NCBI RefSeq assembly: GCF_028683135.1
Contig: NZ_JAJUBB010000008.1
Coordinates: 124,001 to 188,000, forward strand
DNA from: Enterovibrio qingdaonensis
GTDB lineage: Bacteria > Pseudomonadota > Gammaproteobacteria > Enterobacterales > Vibrionaceae
Direction of reading: 5' to 3'
Length of the DNA stretch: 64,000 bases
In this document: piece after piece, positions 35,504 to 45,352 of the stretch
Layout: each line of letters starts with the position of its first letter
Position numbering within the stretch: position 1 is the stretch's first letter
Program-made: the position numbers and the translations under genes
The notes under the pieces: generated by a model
What the model saw: only the letters and a program-made list of their open reading frames with translations
Database searches by the model: none
What the model was told of the DNA's origin: nothing

Positions 35504-37699
35504 TCAGCTCATGTCTTGAGGTTCGATATCGAGAGACCAGCGTACTTTTTTAGACAGCGGTAACTGACGAATGGCTGGCAAGGCAATTGACAATCGTTGT
35601 TGCAAAATCCGGCGATTCGGGGCTTGGTAAATCAACTGCCAACGATAACGGCCAGAACGTCGATGCAAAGGTGCCGGAGCTGGGCCCATGACGGCACACT
35701 CATCATTGTCTAGTGGACTGGCCTCAAATACCGTTCGAGCTTGATAGAGAAACTGTTCAACCATCTCGCTCTGGTGGCCCTCTGCGCGAATAAGCGCAAA
35801 GAAGCTGTATGGTGGCAATTGAGCCTGTTTTCGCTCCAATAAGGCAGCGCGCGCAAAGCTGTCATAACCTTGACGCGTAAGCGATTGCAGCAGCGCATGC
35901 TCGGGGTGATGTGTTTGTAGCAACACAAAGCCAGGTTTGCTTGCACGGCCTGCGCGGCCAGCAACTTGCACAAACAACTGTGCCAGTCGCTCTGGCGCGC
36001 GAAAGTCGTTACTGAATAACGCACTGTCGACATCGACCAAGGCAACCAGAGTTACATCCGGGAAGTGGTGGCCTTTTGCCAGCATCTGAGTACCGATAAG
36101 AATTTGATACTCTTTGTTGTGAATGGCATTGAGGTAGCTTTCCAGTGCCCCTTTGCGTCGAGTGTTATCCCGGTCGATACGAATGGTTTTGAATTCAGGG
36201 AATAGCGTTGTCAGTTGTGACTCTAACTGCTCAGTCCCTACGCCAACACTGATAAGTTGGGTAGAGCCGCATCCGCCACATTGATGTGGGATAGGGCGCT
36301 GAGAGCCACAGTGGTGGCAGCGCAATTCGCCGCTTTGTTGGTGCAGTGTGAAGTAAGCGTCGCATCGCTTACATTCGGCTAACCAACCGCACTCGTGACA
36401 CATCAAAGCCGGGGCATAACCGCGTCGATTTAAAAACAACATTACCTGATTGCCGTCATTGAGGTGCTTTCGCATCTCCGCAATTAATGGGGCAGACAGG
36501 CCAGCTTCTAGGTAAAGGCCACGAATATCGAGTATGCCATGTTTAGCTTTGACAGCATTACCCGCTCGCTTAGACAGGGTGAGGTGATGATATTTGCCCG
36601 TCGTGGCGTTATGCAGGCTTTCTAGAGACGGTGTGGCTGAGCCCAAAATGACAGGGATATTTTCTTCGTGCGCACGCATGACCGCGAGGTCTCGTGCGTG
36701 ATAGCGGAATGAATCTTGTTGTTTGTACGAGGCGTCGTGCTCTTCATCAACAATAATGATGCCAAGCGATTGGCATGGTGAGAAGAGTGCAGAGCGCGTG
36801 CCGATAATAATGGCCGCTTCATTGTCTCTAGCTGCAAGCCAGGCGTTTAAACGTTCGGTATCGTTAAGGCCAGAGTGAAGCACTTCAACGGGCACATTGA
36901 ATCGGCGTTTAAAGCGGTTAATGGTTTGCGGTGTCAGGCCTATTTCGGGTACGAGGATCAATGCTTGTTGTCCACGTGCAAGGACGGGCTCCAACAGGTT
37001 CAGATACACCTCGGTTTTACCGGACCCCGTGACCCCCTCAATCAGATAGCAACCGAACTCAGGGTTGGCATTGATAGTGGCAACGGCCATCGCTTGCTCA
37101 TGATTGAGCGTCGGTTTGTCCTCAATGACGTCGTAGTGGCGTCGCCAAGGCTCAGACGGATGATCCACGCTCGCAGCAACCCAACCTTTTTCTTCGACGG
37201 TTTTAAGGATAGGGGCCGTGACTTCTTGTTCCAATAAATCACTGTGATTCATTGCGCCTGCACGAAGTAATTGAAGAACACGTGCCTGCTTTGGTGCGCG
37301 TGTGAGCGCGGAAAGAGGCTGTTCACGCCCTGAATCGGTCAAAGACCACTGTTTTTCTCGTTCGCGAAGCGCGGGCTTTCCTTTTCTAAGGTGGCCGGGC
37401 ATGACGGTTGCGAGTGCGTCACCTAATGGGTACTGATAATAACGACTCGCCCAGTTCAATAGCTTATATAAGGAGGGACGCCAAAGAGGCGCAGTATCCA
37501 AGACGGTATTGATAGGTTTAATTTGGTCGAGTGGAAATTCAGAGGTGCTGACTAACGCGGTGACAATCCCCACTTTATATTGCTTACCAAATGGCACACG
37601 CACGCGACCACCCACAACTGGGATATCATTCGTGATGCGATAGTCGAACGTCTTGTGCAGTGGTACAGGCAGGGCAACCTGCGCAATGGTAGGGGTCAT
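35504..37699 (-). CDS. priA: Primosomal replication restart helicase PriA
   Basis: 3'-5' superfamily 2 helicase that reloads the replisome at collapsed forks. 731 aa (E. coli 732). N-terminal 3'-DNA-binding domain, Walker A GVTGSGKTEVYL (about 236-247), Walker B VDEEHDASYK, and the zinc-binding insert with eight cysteines: CHECGWLAECKRC and, after a spacer, CHHCG then CGGCG. Helicase motif VI region GRAGRASKPG is intact. Its start codon overlaps the stop of a small upstream membrane ORF (ATGA). Confidence 0.97.
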   Translation of the reverse strand: MTPTIAQVALPVPLHKTFDYRITNDIPVVGGRVRVPFGKQYKVGIVTALVSTSEFPLDQIKPINTVLDTAPLWRPSLYKLLNWASRYYQYPLGDALATVMPGHLRKGKPALREREKQWSLTDSGREQPLSALTRAPKQARVLQLLRAGAMNHSDLLEQEVTAPILKTVEEKGWVAASVDHPSEPWRRHYDVIEDKPTLNHEQAMAVATINANPEFGCYLIEGVTGSGKTEVYLNLLEPVLARGQQALILVPEIGLTPQTINRFKRRFNVPVEVLHSGLNDTERLNAWLAARDNEAAIIIGTRSALFSPCQSLGIIIVDEEHDASYKQQDSFRYHARDLAVMRAHEENIPVILGSATPSLESLHNATTGKYHHLTLSKRAGNAVKAKHGILDIRGLYLEAGLSAPLIAEMRKHLNDGNQVMLFLNRRGYAPALMCHECGWLAECKRCDAYFTLHQQSGELRCHHCGSQRPIPHQCGGCGSTQLISVGVGTEQLESQLTTLFPEFKTIRIDRDNTRRKGALESYLNAIHNKEYQILIGTQMLAKGHHFPDVTLVALVDVDSALFSNDFRAPERLAQLFVQVAGRAGRASKPGFVLLQTHHPEHALLQSLTRQGYDSFARAALLERKQAQLPPYSFFALIRAEGHQSEMVEQFLYQARTVFEASPLDNDECAVMGPAPAPLHRRSGRYRWQLIYQAPNRRILQQRLSIALPAIRQLPLSKKVRWSLDIEPQDMS

Positions 37700-37848
37700 T
37701 CAGTGCGCACACATTGATTAAAGTGGATAGCCGACAGTGTACCTATGACGAGCAAGAGCGAAAAGCTCACAGCGAAAAATTCTTGCGTGACGAGTAGATA
37801 GCAAGCGGTGAAAATGAGTTGAACAAAAAAGTTGCGATTCGCGGTCAC
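37696..37848 (-). CDS. Candidate small membrane protein, translationally coupled to priA
   Basis: A 50-codon frame from GTG 37846-37848 to a TGA overlapping the priA ATG in the classic ATGA arrangement. The product begins VTANRNFFVQLIFTACYLLV and is strongly hydrophobic in two stretches (about 7-20 and 24-42), ending IHFNQCVRTE. No good SD precedes the GTG (AAGG is too close); the start is therefore unsure. I do not recognise the family. The stop/start overlap and hydrophobicity are the only support. Confidence 0.4.
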   Translation of the reverse strand: MTANRNFFVQLIFTACYLLVTQEFFAVSFSLLLVIGTLSAIHFNQCVRTE

Positions 37849-37945
37849 CTTGATTAGAATTTCGCGCCTTACAATTGTTTGTTAACGACGTGTGGTGCCC
37901 GATAGGCTCGGGAGAGCGACACGGCCTTTATTAGAGGTTATCCCT

Positions 37946-38158
37946 ATGAAAGCTGGTATCCATCCAGAATACAAAGCTGTAACAGCAAAATGCTCTTGCG
38001 GCAACACTTTTGAATTCCGTACTACTCTAGGTAAAGACATCAACCTGGACGTATGTGACAAGTGTCACCCATTCTACACTGGTACTCAACGTGTTGTTGA
38101 CACCGGTGGCCGTGTTGACCGCTTCAACAAGCGTTTCGGCATGCTGGCTAGCAAGTAA
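37946..38158 (+). CDS. rpmE: 50S ribosomal protein L31
   Basis: 70 aa zinc-binding (C+) form of L31, at the central protuberance of the ribosome. The four cysteines C16, C18, C37 and C40 (CSCG, CDKC) bind zinc. The start [13 protein letters not shown] has GAGGT upstream; the frame back to 37892 is fortuitous. C+ L31 is typically replaced by the C- paralogue during zinc starvation. Ends in a strong terminator. Confidence 0.96.
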   Translation: MKAGIHPEYKAVTAKCSCGNTFEFRTTLGKDINLDVCDKCHPFYTGTQRVVDTGGRVDRFNKRFGMLASK

Positions 38159-38172
38159 TCTTGCCAGAATCC

Positions 38173-38205
38173 AAAAAAAGGGGTGCGAAAGCACCCCTTT
38201 TTTTT
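38173..38205 (+). terminator. Terminator after rpmE
   Basis: AAAAAAAGGGGTGC GAAA GCACCCCTTTTTTTT, very strong. Confidence 0.93.
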
Positions 38206-38261
38206 ATGCCGTACAGCTAGTAAGACCTTTTACATGGTTCAGTATAGGTAGACTATTACGC

Positions 38262-38434
38262 TTATACCAATCGAATGAAACAGTAAGCCGTTGAACACGC
38301 TGAAAGTGCTATTTCTCTTTCCACTACAGCAGTCTCTTGTTTGTCGGCAGAATATGCCTAGAAGTGCACGATTTCAGTGGCCTGATATTCCACTGGGTCA
38401 TATATTCTGGGTTTTTTATTCCAATTGGTATTAT
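38262..38434. mobile_element. Candidate MITE-like element with terminal inverted repeats
   Basis: Ends TTATACCAATCGAAT (38262-38276) and the complement of TTATTCCAATTGGTATTAT (38416-38434) share ATACCAAT and A/T-rich flanks. Inside, CAGAATAT (38348-38355) pairs with ATATTCTG (38402-38409), and CAGTGG (38375-38380) with CCACTG (38390-38395), a nested stem. About 173 bp, no ORF. ATACCAATTGG-type ends are frequent in vibrio intergenic repeats as I recall. Confidence 0.4.
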
Positions 38435-38757
38435 CCATGTGAATGGCTGGTTCATTTAACCTCACTGCGTTAACATCTCGTCATTCCTTTTTATACTTAA
38501 GCACCTTCGAGTTGCTTGGGTATATACCGCCTATGCTTGACCTCTAAGCGTCATAGTCAGTGTGTACACTTACCGTGTTATTTGTCAGCTAAACTCAAAG
38601 AATTAGCGGCACAATACTTAGATACAGTCGGGCGTTCTGCGGTGTTGAAATGCACTCTTTGGCATTTCCAATAAACAGCTGTTTGTCCTTTTTCGCTTGC
38701 ACGTTAGGAAGCAGCAAGGTTACTTCGCCAATAACAAATAAAGTCAGGAACACATAC

Positions 38758-40008
38758 ATGTCTGAAGACAAGCGCCAACAGGCACTGGACTACCATGCTT
38801 ACCCAGTGCCAGGCAAAATTTCTGTAGAACTAACAAAACCCGCGGATACCGTTGAAGATCTTGCATTGGCATATAGCCCAGGTGTGGCAGAGCCAGTGCG
38901 TGAAATTGCGCAAGATGCAGATAACGTTTACAAATACACCGCAAAAGGCAACATGGTTGCTGTTATCTCTAACGGTACGGCTATTTTGGGACTGGGTAAC
39001 CTTGGTCCACTGGCCTCTAAGCCTGTCATGGAAGGCAAAGCTTTGCTGTTCAAGCGTTTTGCTGGTTTGGACTCTATCGACATCGAAGTGAAACACCGCA
39101 CGATTGAAGAGTTTGTTGATACCGTCGCGAACATCTCTGACACCTTTGGTGGGATCAACCTCGAAGACATTAAAGCACCAGATTGCTTTGAAATTGAAAA
39201 GCAACTTATTGAGCGTTGCCATGTGCCTGTCTTCCACGACGACCAACACGGTACAGCGATTGTGACAGCGGCAGGTATGCTAAATGCGTTGGAGCTGCAA
39301 GGTAAGGCCATTAACGAGGCTGTGATTGTATGCTTGGGCGCCGGCGCGGCAGCGGTTGCGTGTATGGAACTGCTGATCAAATGCGGTGCGCAGCGTGAGA
39401 AAATCTACATGCTGGATCGTAAAGGTGTGATCCATACTCGCCGTGATGACATCAACGAATATAAGCAACTGTTCGCGAACAATACCGACAAGCGTACACT
39501 TGAAGATGTGATTGAAGGGGCTGACATCTTTTTGGGTGTATCTGGCCCAGACTTGTTGCCGCCAGACGCATTGAAGTTGATGGCAGACAACCCCATTGTG
39601 TTTGCGTGTTCTAACCCAGACCCAGAAATCAAACCGGAACTTGCACACCAAGTGCGTGACGACCTGATCATGGGTACCGGCCGTTCAGATTATCCGAACC
39701 AGGTAAACAACGTGTTGTGTTTTCCGTTTATCTTCCGTGGTGCGCTGGATGTCCGAGCGAGTCGAATCAATGACGAGATGAAACTGGCAGCGGTTGAAGC
39801 AATTCGCTTATTGGCCAAAGAGCCTGTGCCCGCTGAAGTCCTGAAAGCTGCCCGAGTGGATTCACTGACGTTTGGTAAAGACTACATCATTCCAAAACCG
39901 ATGGACCCGCGTCTTTTGCCACGTGTAGCAAAAGCCGTTGCGGACGCTGCTGTAGAATCTGGTGTGGCGCGGATTGAAATGCCGGAAAACTACATGGAAG
40001 GTAAGTAA
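38758..40008 (+). CDS. Malic enzyme (NAD(P)-dependent malate dehydrogenase, short form)
   Basis: Oxidative decarboxylation of malate to pyruvate and CO2. 416 aa from ATG 38758 (MSEDKRQQALDYHAYPVPGK) with AGGAA upstream; the track to 38650 is leader. The malate/metal domain shows LALAYSPGVAEPV and VFHDDQHGTAIVTAAG, the nucleotide fold VCLGAGAAAVACMELL. Unlike E. coli MaeB (about 759 aa) it lacks the phosphotransacetylase-like C-terminal domain, so it is the short bacterial form; cofactor preference cannot be read here. Confidence 0.92.
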   Translation: MSEDKRQQALDYHAYPVPGKISVELTKPADTVEDLALAYSPGVAEPVREIAQDADNVYKYTAKGNMVAVISNGTAILGLGNLGPLASKPVMEGKALLFKRFAGLDSIDIEVKHRTIEEFVDTVANISDTFGGINLEDIKAPDCFEIEKQLIERCHVPVFHDDQHGTAIVTAAGMLNALELQGKAINEAVIVCLGAGAAAVACMELLIKCGAQREKIYMLDRKGVIHTRRDDINEYKQLFANNTDKRTLEDVIEGADIFLGVSGPDLLPPDALKLMADNPIVFACSNPDPEIKPELAHQVRDDLIMGTGRSDYPNQVNNVLCFPFIFRGALDVRASRINDEMKLAAVEAIRLLAKEPVPAEVLKAARVDSLTFGKDYIIPKPMDPRLLPRVAKAVADAAVESGVARIEMPENYMEGK

Positions 40009-40031
40009 ACCTTCTGTTAGGCGAGATAAAG

Positions 40032-40057
40032 AAAAACCAGCCATTTGGCTGGTTTTT
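40032..40057. terminator. Bidirectional terminator between malic enzyme and metJ
   Basis: AAAAACCAGCC ATTT GGCTGGTTTTT between convergent genes. Confidence 0.9.
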
Positions 40058-40077
40058 TTGTCTCTGCGCTGACGAAG

Positions 40078-40395
40078 TTAATATTCTTCTTCGTTAAACT
40101 CTATACCGAGTTCTTTCATAATGCGCTTCGCTTCCACAGGCACGCTGTCTGCTTTGTCCTTGCGAATATCATCATCCGTTGGCAGTGGCTGGCCGGTATA
40201 TGCGTGTAAAAACGCTTCACACAGCAGTTCACTGTTGGTGGCGTGGCGCAGGTTATTTACCTGACGGCGAGTACGCTCATCGGTTAAGATTTTAAGCACT
40301 TTCAGCGGGATAGAAACGGTGATTTTCTTTACCTGCTCTTTCTTTTTTCCGTGCTCAGCGTACGGGTTAATGTATTCGCCATTCCAGTCTGCCAT
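40078..40395 (-). CDS. metJ: Methionine repressor MetJ
   Basis: 105 aa ribbon-helix-helix dimer that with S-adenosylmethionine represses the met genes. Length and sequence match E. coli MetJ, including the DNA-binding beta strand [20 protein letters not shown] and the [20 protein letters not shown] helices. It is divergent from metB, and the shared 209-bp region carries tandem met boxes, so it very likely represses both its own gene and metBL. Confidence 0.97.
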   Translation of the reverse strand: MADWNGEYINPYAEHGKKKEQVKKITVSIPLKVLKILTDERTRRQVNNLRHATNSELLCEAFLHAYTGQPLPTDDDIRKDKADSVPVEAKRIMKELGIEFNEEEY

Positions 40396-40503
40396 TGGTC
40401 ACCTTCTTAGCAGGTTATTTATACAAGTTGCTGTTAAGGCGGGAAACAACTCGCCCAAGTTGGATGAAGTTCAAATTCTAGCGATATCGACCGCTATATG
40501 TAA

Positions 40504-40535
40504 AGACATATAGACGTCCAGAAGGATTGACGTCT
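40504..40535. promoter_or_regulatory. Four tandem met boxes (MetJ operator) before metB
   Basis: Contiguous 8-mers AGACATAT, AGACGTCC, AGAAGGAT, TGACGTCT, matching the MetJ consensus AGACGTCT at 5, 7, 4 and 7 of 8 positions. It lies 70 bp before the metB start and also faces metJ. Confidence 0.88.
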
Positions 40536-40604
40536 CATTGTTTAATGGTTAAGGTTGGGGTTATTCTGCTCGAAATACGAACATCTAAGACAGGGAAGCA
40601 CGCA

Positions 40605-41771
40605 ATGAGTGACAAGAAGTCAGCAACCATCGCAGTACGTACAGGTATCACCACCGACTCACAACATCATGCCGTGGTTCCACCTATTTATCTATCTACA
40701 AATTACGAATTTCCTGAGTTTGGTGAAGTACCTACCTACGATTATGCCCGAGGTGGTAACCCAACGCGCAGCCTGCTTGAGAATGCACTTTCAGAACTAG
40801 AGCATGGTGCGGGTGCTGTGGTCACCAATTGTGGTATGTCTGCCATCAATCTTCTGCTGTCGTTGCTTTCACCTGACGATCTGATCATTGCGCCGCACGA
40901 TTGCTACGGCGGGACTTACCGTTTGTTTGACTCTCGTGCGAAGAAAGGTGCATTTAAGGTGGAGTTTGTCGATCAGGCAGACTGTGACGCATTGGCGCTT
41001 GCGTTAGAGAAGAAACCTAAACTGGTGTGGATTGAGACGCCGTCGAATCCCCTGCTTCGTGTGGTTGATATTGCCGAAATCTGTCAGAAAGCTCACGCAG
41101 TGGGTGCCAAGGTGGGCGTGGACAATACCTTTTTGTCACCCGCACTTCAGCAGCCAATAACATTGGGTGCTGATTTTGTCGTCCATTCGACCACAAAATT
41201 TATTAATGGCCATTCAGATACGGTTGGCGGTGTTGTGGTTGCCAAAGATGCTGAGCTTGCTGATGAGCTCAAATGGTGGGGGAATTGCATTGGTGCGACC
41301 GGAAACGCGTTTGACAGCTACATGACCCTGCGTGGATTACGCACATTGAATGCCCGAATGCGCCAGCATGAAGAAAACAGCGCGGCTGTTTTGGATTACC
41401 TAAAGCAAGAGCCGTTGGTCGATGTCATTTACCATCCGGCATTGCCAACGCACCCAGGTCATGAGATAGCGAAGAAACAACAGTCAGGTTTCGGTGGAAT
41501 GTTGAGCTTTGAGCTTAAAGGTGGTGAAAGAGAGCTGAAACTTTTCCTGACCTCACTTAAGCTATTCTCTTTGGCCGAATCATTGGGCGGTGTGGAGAGC
41601 TTAGTGACTCACCCAGGCTCGATGACCCATCGTGCCATGTCTGACGAAGCACAAGCGGAAGCGGGGATTGCCGCGACGCTATTGCGTTTGTCTATTGGTC
41701 TGGAGGATCATAGTGATCTGGTCGCAGACCTAAAATATGCATTTGATATAGTAAGAGAGAGCCAGCAATGA
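40605..41771 (+). CDS. metB: Cystathionine gamma-synthase
   Basis: Condenses O-succinylhomoserine with cysteine to cystathionine, a PLP step in methionine synthesis. 388 aa (E. coli 386), from ATG 40605 (MSDKKSATIAVRTGI) with AGGGAAG upstream; 26 codons of in-frame leader overlap the met boxes and are not part of the protein. The PLP lysine is in VHSTTKFINGHSD; YDYARGGNPTRSLLE is the classical Cys/Met-enzyme motif. Overlaps metL by 4 bp (ATGA). Confidence 0.96.
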   Translation: MSDKKSATIAVRTGITTDSQHHAVVPPIYLSTNYEFPEFGEVPTYDYARGGNPTRSLLENALSELEHGAGAVVTNCGMSAINLLLSLLSPDDLIIAPHDCYGGTYRLFDSRAKKGAFKVEFVDQADCDALALALEKKPKLVWIETPSNPLLRVVDIAEICQKAHAVGAKVGVDNTFLSPALQQPITLGADFVVHSTTKFINGHSDTVGGVVVAKDAELADELKWWGNCIGATGNAFDSYMTLRGLRTLNARMRQHEENSAAVLDYLKQEPLVDVIYHPALPTHPGHEIAKKQQSGFGGMLSFELKGGERELKLFLTSLKLFSLAESLGGVESLVTHPGSMTHRAMSDEAQAEAGIAATLLRLSIGLEDHSDLVADLKYAFDIVRESQQ

Positions 41772-44212
41772 GCGCGGTTGAAGTAGTATCCCCTCAGCAG
41801 TTGCATTCCCGTCAGTTACATAAGTTCGGCGGCAGTAGCCTTGCCGATCCAGATTGTTTTCGCCGCGTGGCAAAAATTTTGGAGCAGTACAGTGGTGCGA
41901 CTGACATCATTGTGGTGTCAGCAGCAGGCAAAACCACAAACAGACTGATTGAATGGCTATCTCTGCTTAGTCAGGATGGTCGCCTTGCTCATGAGAGCTT
42001 CCAGAACCTGCGTAAGTACCAGCAAGATCTGATCGAGAACTTGATTGAGGGAGATCAGAAGCAAGACTTGGTGGACTTGCTATACAACGATTTCAGTGAA
42101 ATGGCCAAAGTGTCAGAGAGCCCGCTCTCTGAAGCCCAACGAGCTTGGGTTCAGGGTTTCGGAGAAATCTGGTCTGCACGTCTTTTATCTTCCCTGTTGA
42201 CGCAGCTAAACCTGCCGGCCGTGAAACTGGATTCGCGTTCGTTTTTGCGTGCGGAACGTGGTGCTCAACCTGAGGTGGATCGTGCCAGTTCATGGCCACT
42301 CCTTAAAGAACAACTTATTCAGCACACGCAGCGACGTGTCGTGATCACAGGCTTCATGGCACAGAACAAAACCGGTGAAACCGTGCTGCTAGGACGCAAC
42401 GGCTCTGACTATTCCGCCACTATTATAGGGGCGTTAGCAGACGTTTCACGCGTAACCATTTGGAGTGATGTCGCTGGCGTTTACAGTGCAGATCCCCGCG
42501 TAGTAATAGATTCTTGTTTGCTGCCGTTGCTGCGTCTTGATGAAGCGGCGGAGTTAGCTCGCCTTGCCGCACCTGTGCTGCACACTCGTACACTTCAGCC
42601 TGTTGCACAAAGTAATATCGACTTGAATCTCCGTTGCAGCTATGACCCTGAGTCGGGGTCGACACGCATTGAGCGTGTGCTGGCATCTGGCCGTGGCGCG
42701 AAGATCATCACGTCACTCAATGATGTTTGCGTATTGCAGTTAGATATTCCTCGCTCACATGACTTTGCCGCGGCGCAACGTGATGTAGAAAGTCTGCTAA
42801 GTAAGAAACAAATTCAGCCGCTTGCCGCGTCCTCCAGTGCAGATCAGCACCGTATTCAGTTGGCCTACACAGCAGAAGTCGTGAACAGCGTATTGGAACA
42901 AATACAAGACGCAGGGATTCCGGCAGATATTCGTTTGCGTGAAGGCTTCAGTATGGTTGCAGCCGTCGGTGCTGGCGTGACAGCGAATCCTGTGCATTGT
43001 CACGGCTTCTATCAGCAATTGCGCGGTCAACCGATGGAATTCATCTGTGAGTCATCTAATGGCCTCAGCATCGCTGCCTTGCTTCGTAAAGCCAACACCT
43101 CTTCACTGGTTGCTGATATTCACCGCCAATTGTTTCAGGCTCAACGTCGCATCGGTCTGGTATTGCTTGGGAAAGGCAATATCGGTAGTCGCTGGTTGTC
43201 GCTATTCAACGAGCAAAAGGCGGCATTGGAAAAACGCCATGGCATGAATTTTGAACTGATTTCAGTTCAGGACAGTGATGCGCAATGGGTCGATTTTTCG
43301 GGCATCGATAGCTCAGTTGTCATGGAAAAATTTGCTGAAAAAGCGACGGCATACAAAGAGTCTGAATGGATTGGGCGCCTGCTTAATCATCCGTTTGATG
43401 ACATCGTGGTATTGGATGTGACGGCCAGTACGCCGCTGGCAGCGCAGTATACCGAACTGGCAGAACATGGCTTTCACCTGATCTCAGCGAATAAAGTGGC
43501 AGGTTCTGCGAGCGCGGAGTTATACCATCAAGTTCAAGATGCGTTTTCTAAAACAGGCCGTTATTGGCTTTACAACGCGACGGTCGGTGCAGGACTGCCT
43601 ATTAACCATACCGTACGTGATCTTCGCGAAAGCGGTGACCAAATTATGGCATTGTCAGGCATTTTCTCTGGCACGTTGTCATGGCTGTTTCAGCAATTTA
43701 ATGGTGAAGTGAAATTTAGCGAGCTTCTCGAACAGGCATGGCAGCAAGGACTGACTGAGCCTGATCCGCGTGAAGATTTGAGCGGCGCAGACGTGATGCG
43801 TAAGCTGGTCATTCTCGCTCGCGAATCGGGCCTTATTCTGGAACCTGAGCAGGTTCAAGTACAGTCATTGGTGCCTGAGGAATTATCGACCTTGTCGTTA
43901 GATGGCTTCCTCGACCAGAGCAAAAAGCTTGATGAAGTGCTTGAAGATTGGCTCGAGAGAGCGAAAAAAGAACAAGGGGTATTGCGTTACGTTGCGCGCT
44001 TGACGCGTGAAGGTAAAGCGCGGGTAGGTATTGAAGTATTGCAAGAAGAGCACCCACTCGCGAATTTGCTGCCATGTGACAATATCTTTGCCATTGAAAG
44101 CCAGTGGTACCGTGAAAATCCCTTGGTGATCCGCGGACCTGGAGCAGGACGAGATGTTACGGCGGGCGCATTGCTTTCTGATTTGAATCGCATTGCCTCA
44201 CTGCTGAAATAG
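41768..44212 (+). CDS. metL: Bifunctional aspartokinase II / homoserine dehydrogenase II
   Basis: 814 aa (E. coli MetL 810). The N-terminal aspartate kinase starts at HKFGGSSLADPDCFRRV (about 18), with LLGRNGSDYSATIIGAL. ACT-like regulatory part in the middle, then the NAD(P)-binding motif of homoserine dehydrogenase LVLLGKGNIGSRWLSLF (about 460) and the catalytic domain with SANKVAGSASAELYHQ. Supplies homoserine for methionine. Translationally coupled to metB, together under the met boxes. Confidence 0.96.
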   Translation: MSAVEVVSPQQLHSRQLHKFGGSSLADPDCFRRVAKILEQYSGATDIIVVSAAGKTTNRLIEWLSLLSQDGRLAHESFQNLRKYQQDLIENLIEGDQKQDLVDLLYNDFSEMAKVSESPLSEAQRAWVQGFGEIWSARLLSSLLTQLNLPAVKLDSRSFLRAERGAQPEVDRASSWPLLKEQLIQHTQRRVVITGFMAQNKTGETVLLGRNGSDYSATIIGALADVSRVTIWSDVAGVYSADPRVVIDSCLLPLLRLDEAAELARLAAPVLHTRTLQPVAQSNIDLNLRCSYDPESGSTRIERVLASGRGAKIITSLNDVCVLQLDIPRSHDFAAAQRDVESLLSKKQIQPLAASSSADQHRIQLAYTAEVVNSVLEQIQDAGIPADIRLREGFSMVAAVGAGVTANPVHCHGFYQQLRGQPMEFICESSNGLSIAALLRKANTSSLVADIHRQLFQAQRRIGLVLLGKGNIGSRWLSLFNEQKAALEKRHGMNFELISVQDSDAQWVDFSGIDSSVVMEKFAEKATAYKESEWIGRLLNHPFDDIVVLDVTASTPLAAQYTELAEHGFHLISANKVAGSASAELYHQVQDAFSKTGRYWLYNATVGAGLPINHTVRDLRESGDQIMALSGIFSGTLSWLFQQFNGEVKFSELLEQAWQQGLTEPDPREDLSGADVMRKLVILARESGLILEPEQVQVQSLVPEELSTLSLDGFLDQSKKLDEVLEDWLERAKKEQGVLRYVARLTREGKARVGIEVLQEEHPLANLLPCDNIFAIESQWYRENPLVIRGPGAGRDVTAGALLSDLNRIASLLK

Positions 44213-44229
44213 CAGAAATACCGAGCGAG

Positions 44230-44258
44230 AAAAAGCGGGACGATGAGTCCCGCTTTTT
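44230..44258 (+). terminator. Terminator after metL
   Basis: AAAAAGCGGGAC GATGA GTCCCGCTTTTT perfect 12-bp stem, so metF is a separate unit. Confidence 0.92.
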
Positions 44259-44342
44259 TTGTATGTGAAGAATTCACATAAAGAACATGAAGAAAATTCA
44301 CGTTAACCAAGTTGACTTTGATTTGTTCGCAATTCATTATTT

Positions 44343-44374
44343 GGACATATAGACGGCTAGACGTGCTGTCTGAA
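44343..44374 (+). promoter_or_regulatory. Tandem met boxes before metF
   Basis: GGACATAT, AGACGGCT, AGACGTGC in register (44343-44366), then the weaker TGTCTGAA. Compared with AGACGTCT these match 5, 6 and 6 of 8. It lies about 42 bp before metF. Confidence 0.82.
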
Positions 44375-44406
44375 AAAGGAATTTTTCGGCGAGGATGCCG
44401 AGGTAG

Positions 44407-45306
<900 letters not shown>

Positions 45307-45324
45307 CGTTGCAGAGATAAAAGG

Positions 45325-45349
45325 AAAAGCCGTCATTACGACGGCTTTT
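45325..45349. terminator. Bidirectional terminator between metF and aphA
   Basis: AAAAGCCGTC ATTAC GACGGCTTTT, 10-bp stem. Confidence 0.88.
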
Positions 45350-45352
45350 TCA

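Larger units (their letters stand above)
38159..38757. other. 599-bp region between rpmE and malic enzyme
   Basis: Contains the rpmE terminator (38173-38205), a candidate MITE-like palindromic element (38262-38434), and a 300-bp AT-rich stretch with a small inverted repeat AAATGC-N8-GCATTT (38648-38667) in the malic-enzyme leader. Apparent ORFs here (for example 38291-38473) have no SD or recognisable product. Confidence 0.55.

Noticed and set aside
38291-38473. 60-codon ORF between rpmE and malic enzyme
   Set aside because: It lies inside the candidate palindromic element, has no SD and no recognisable product.
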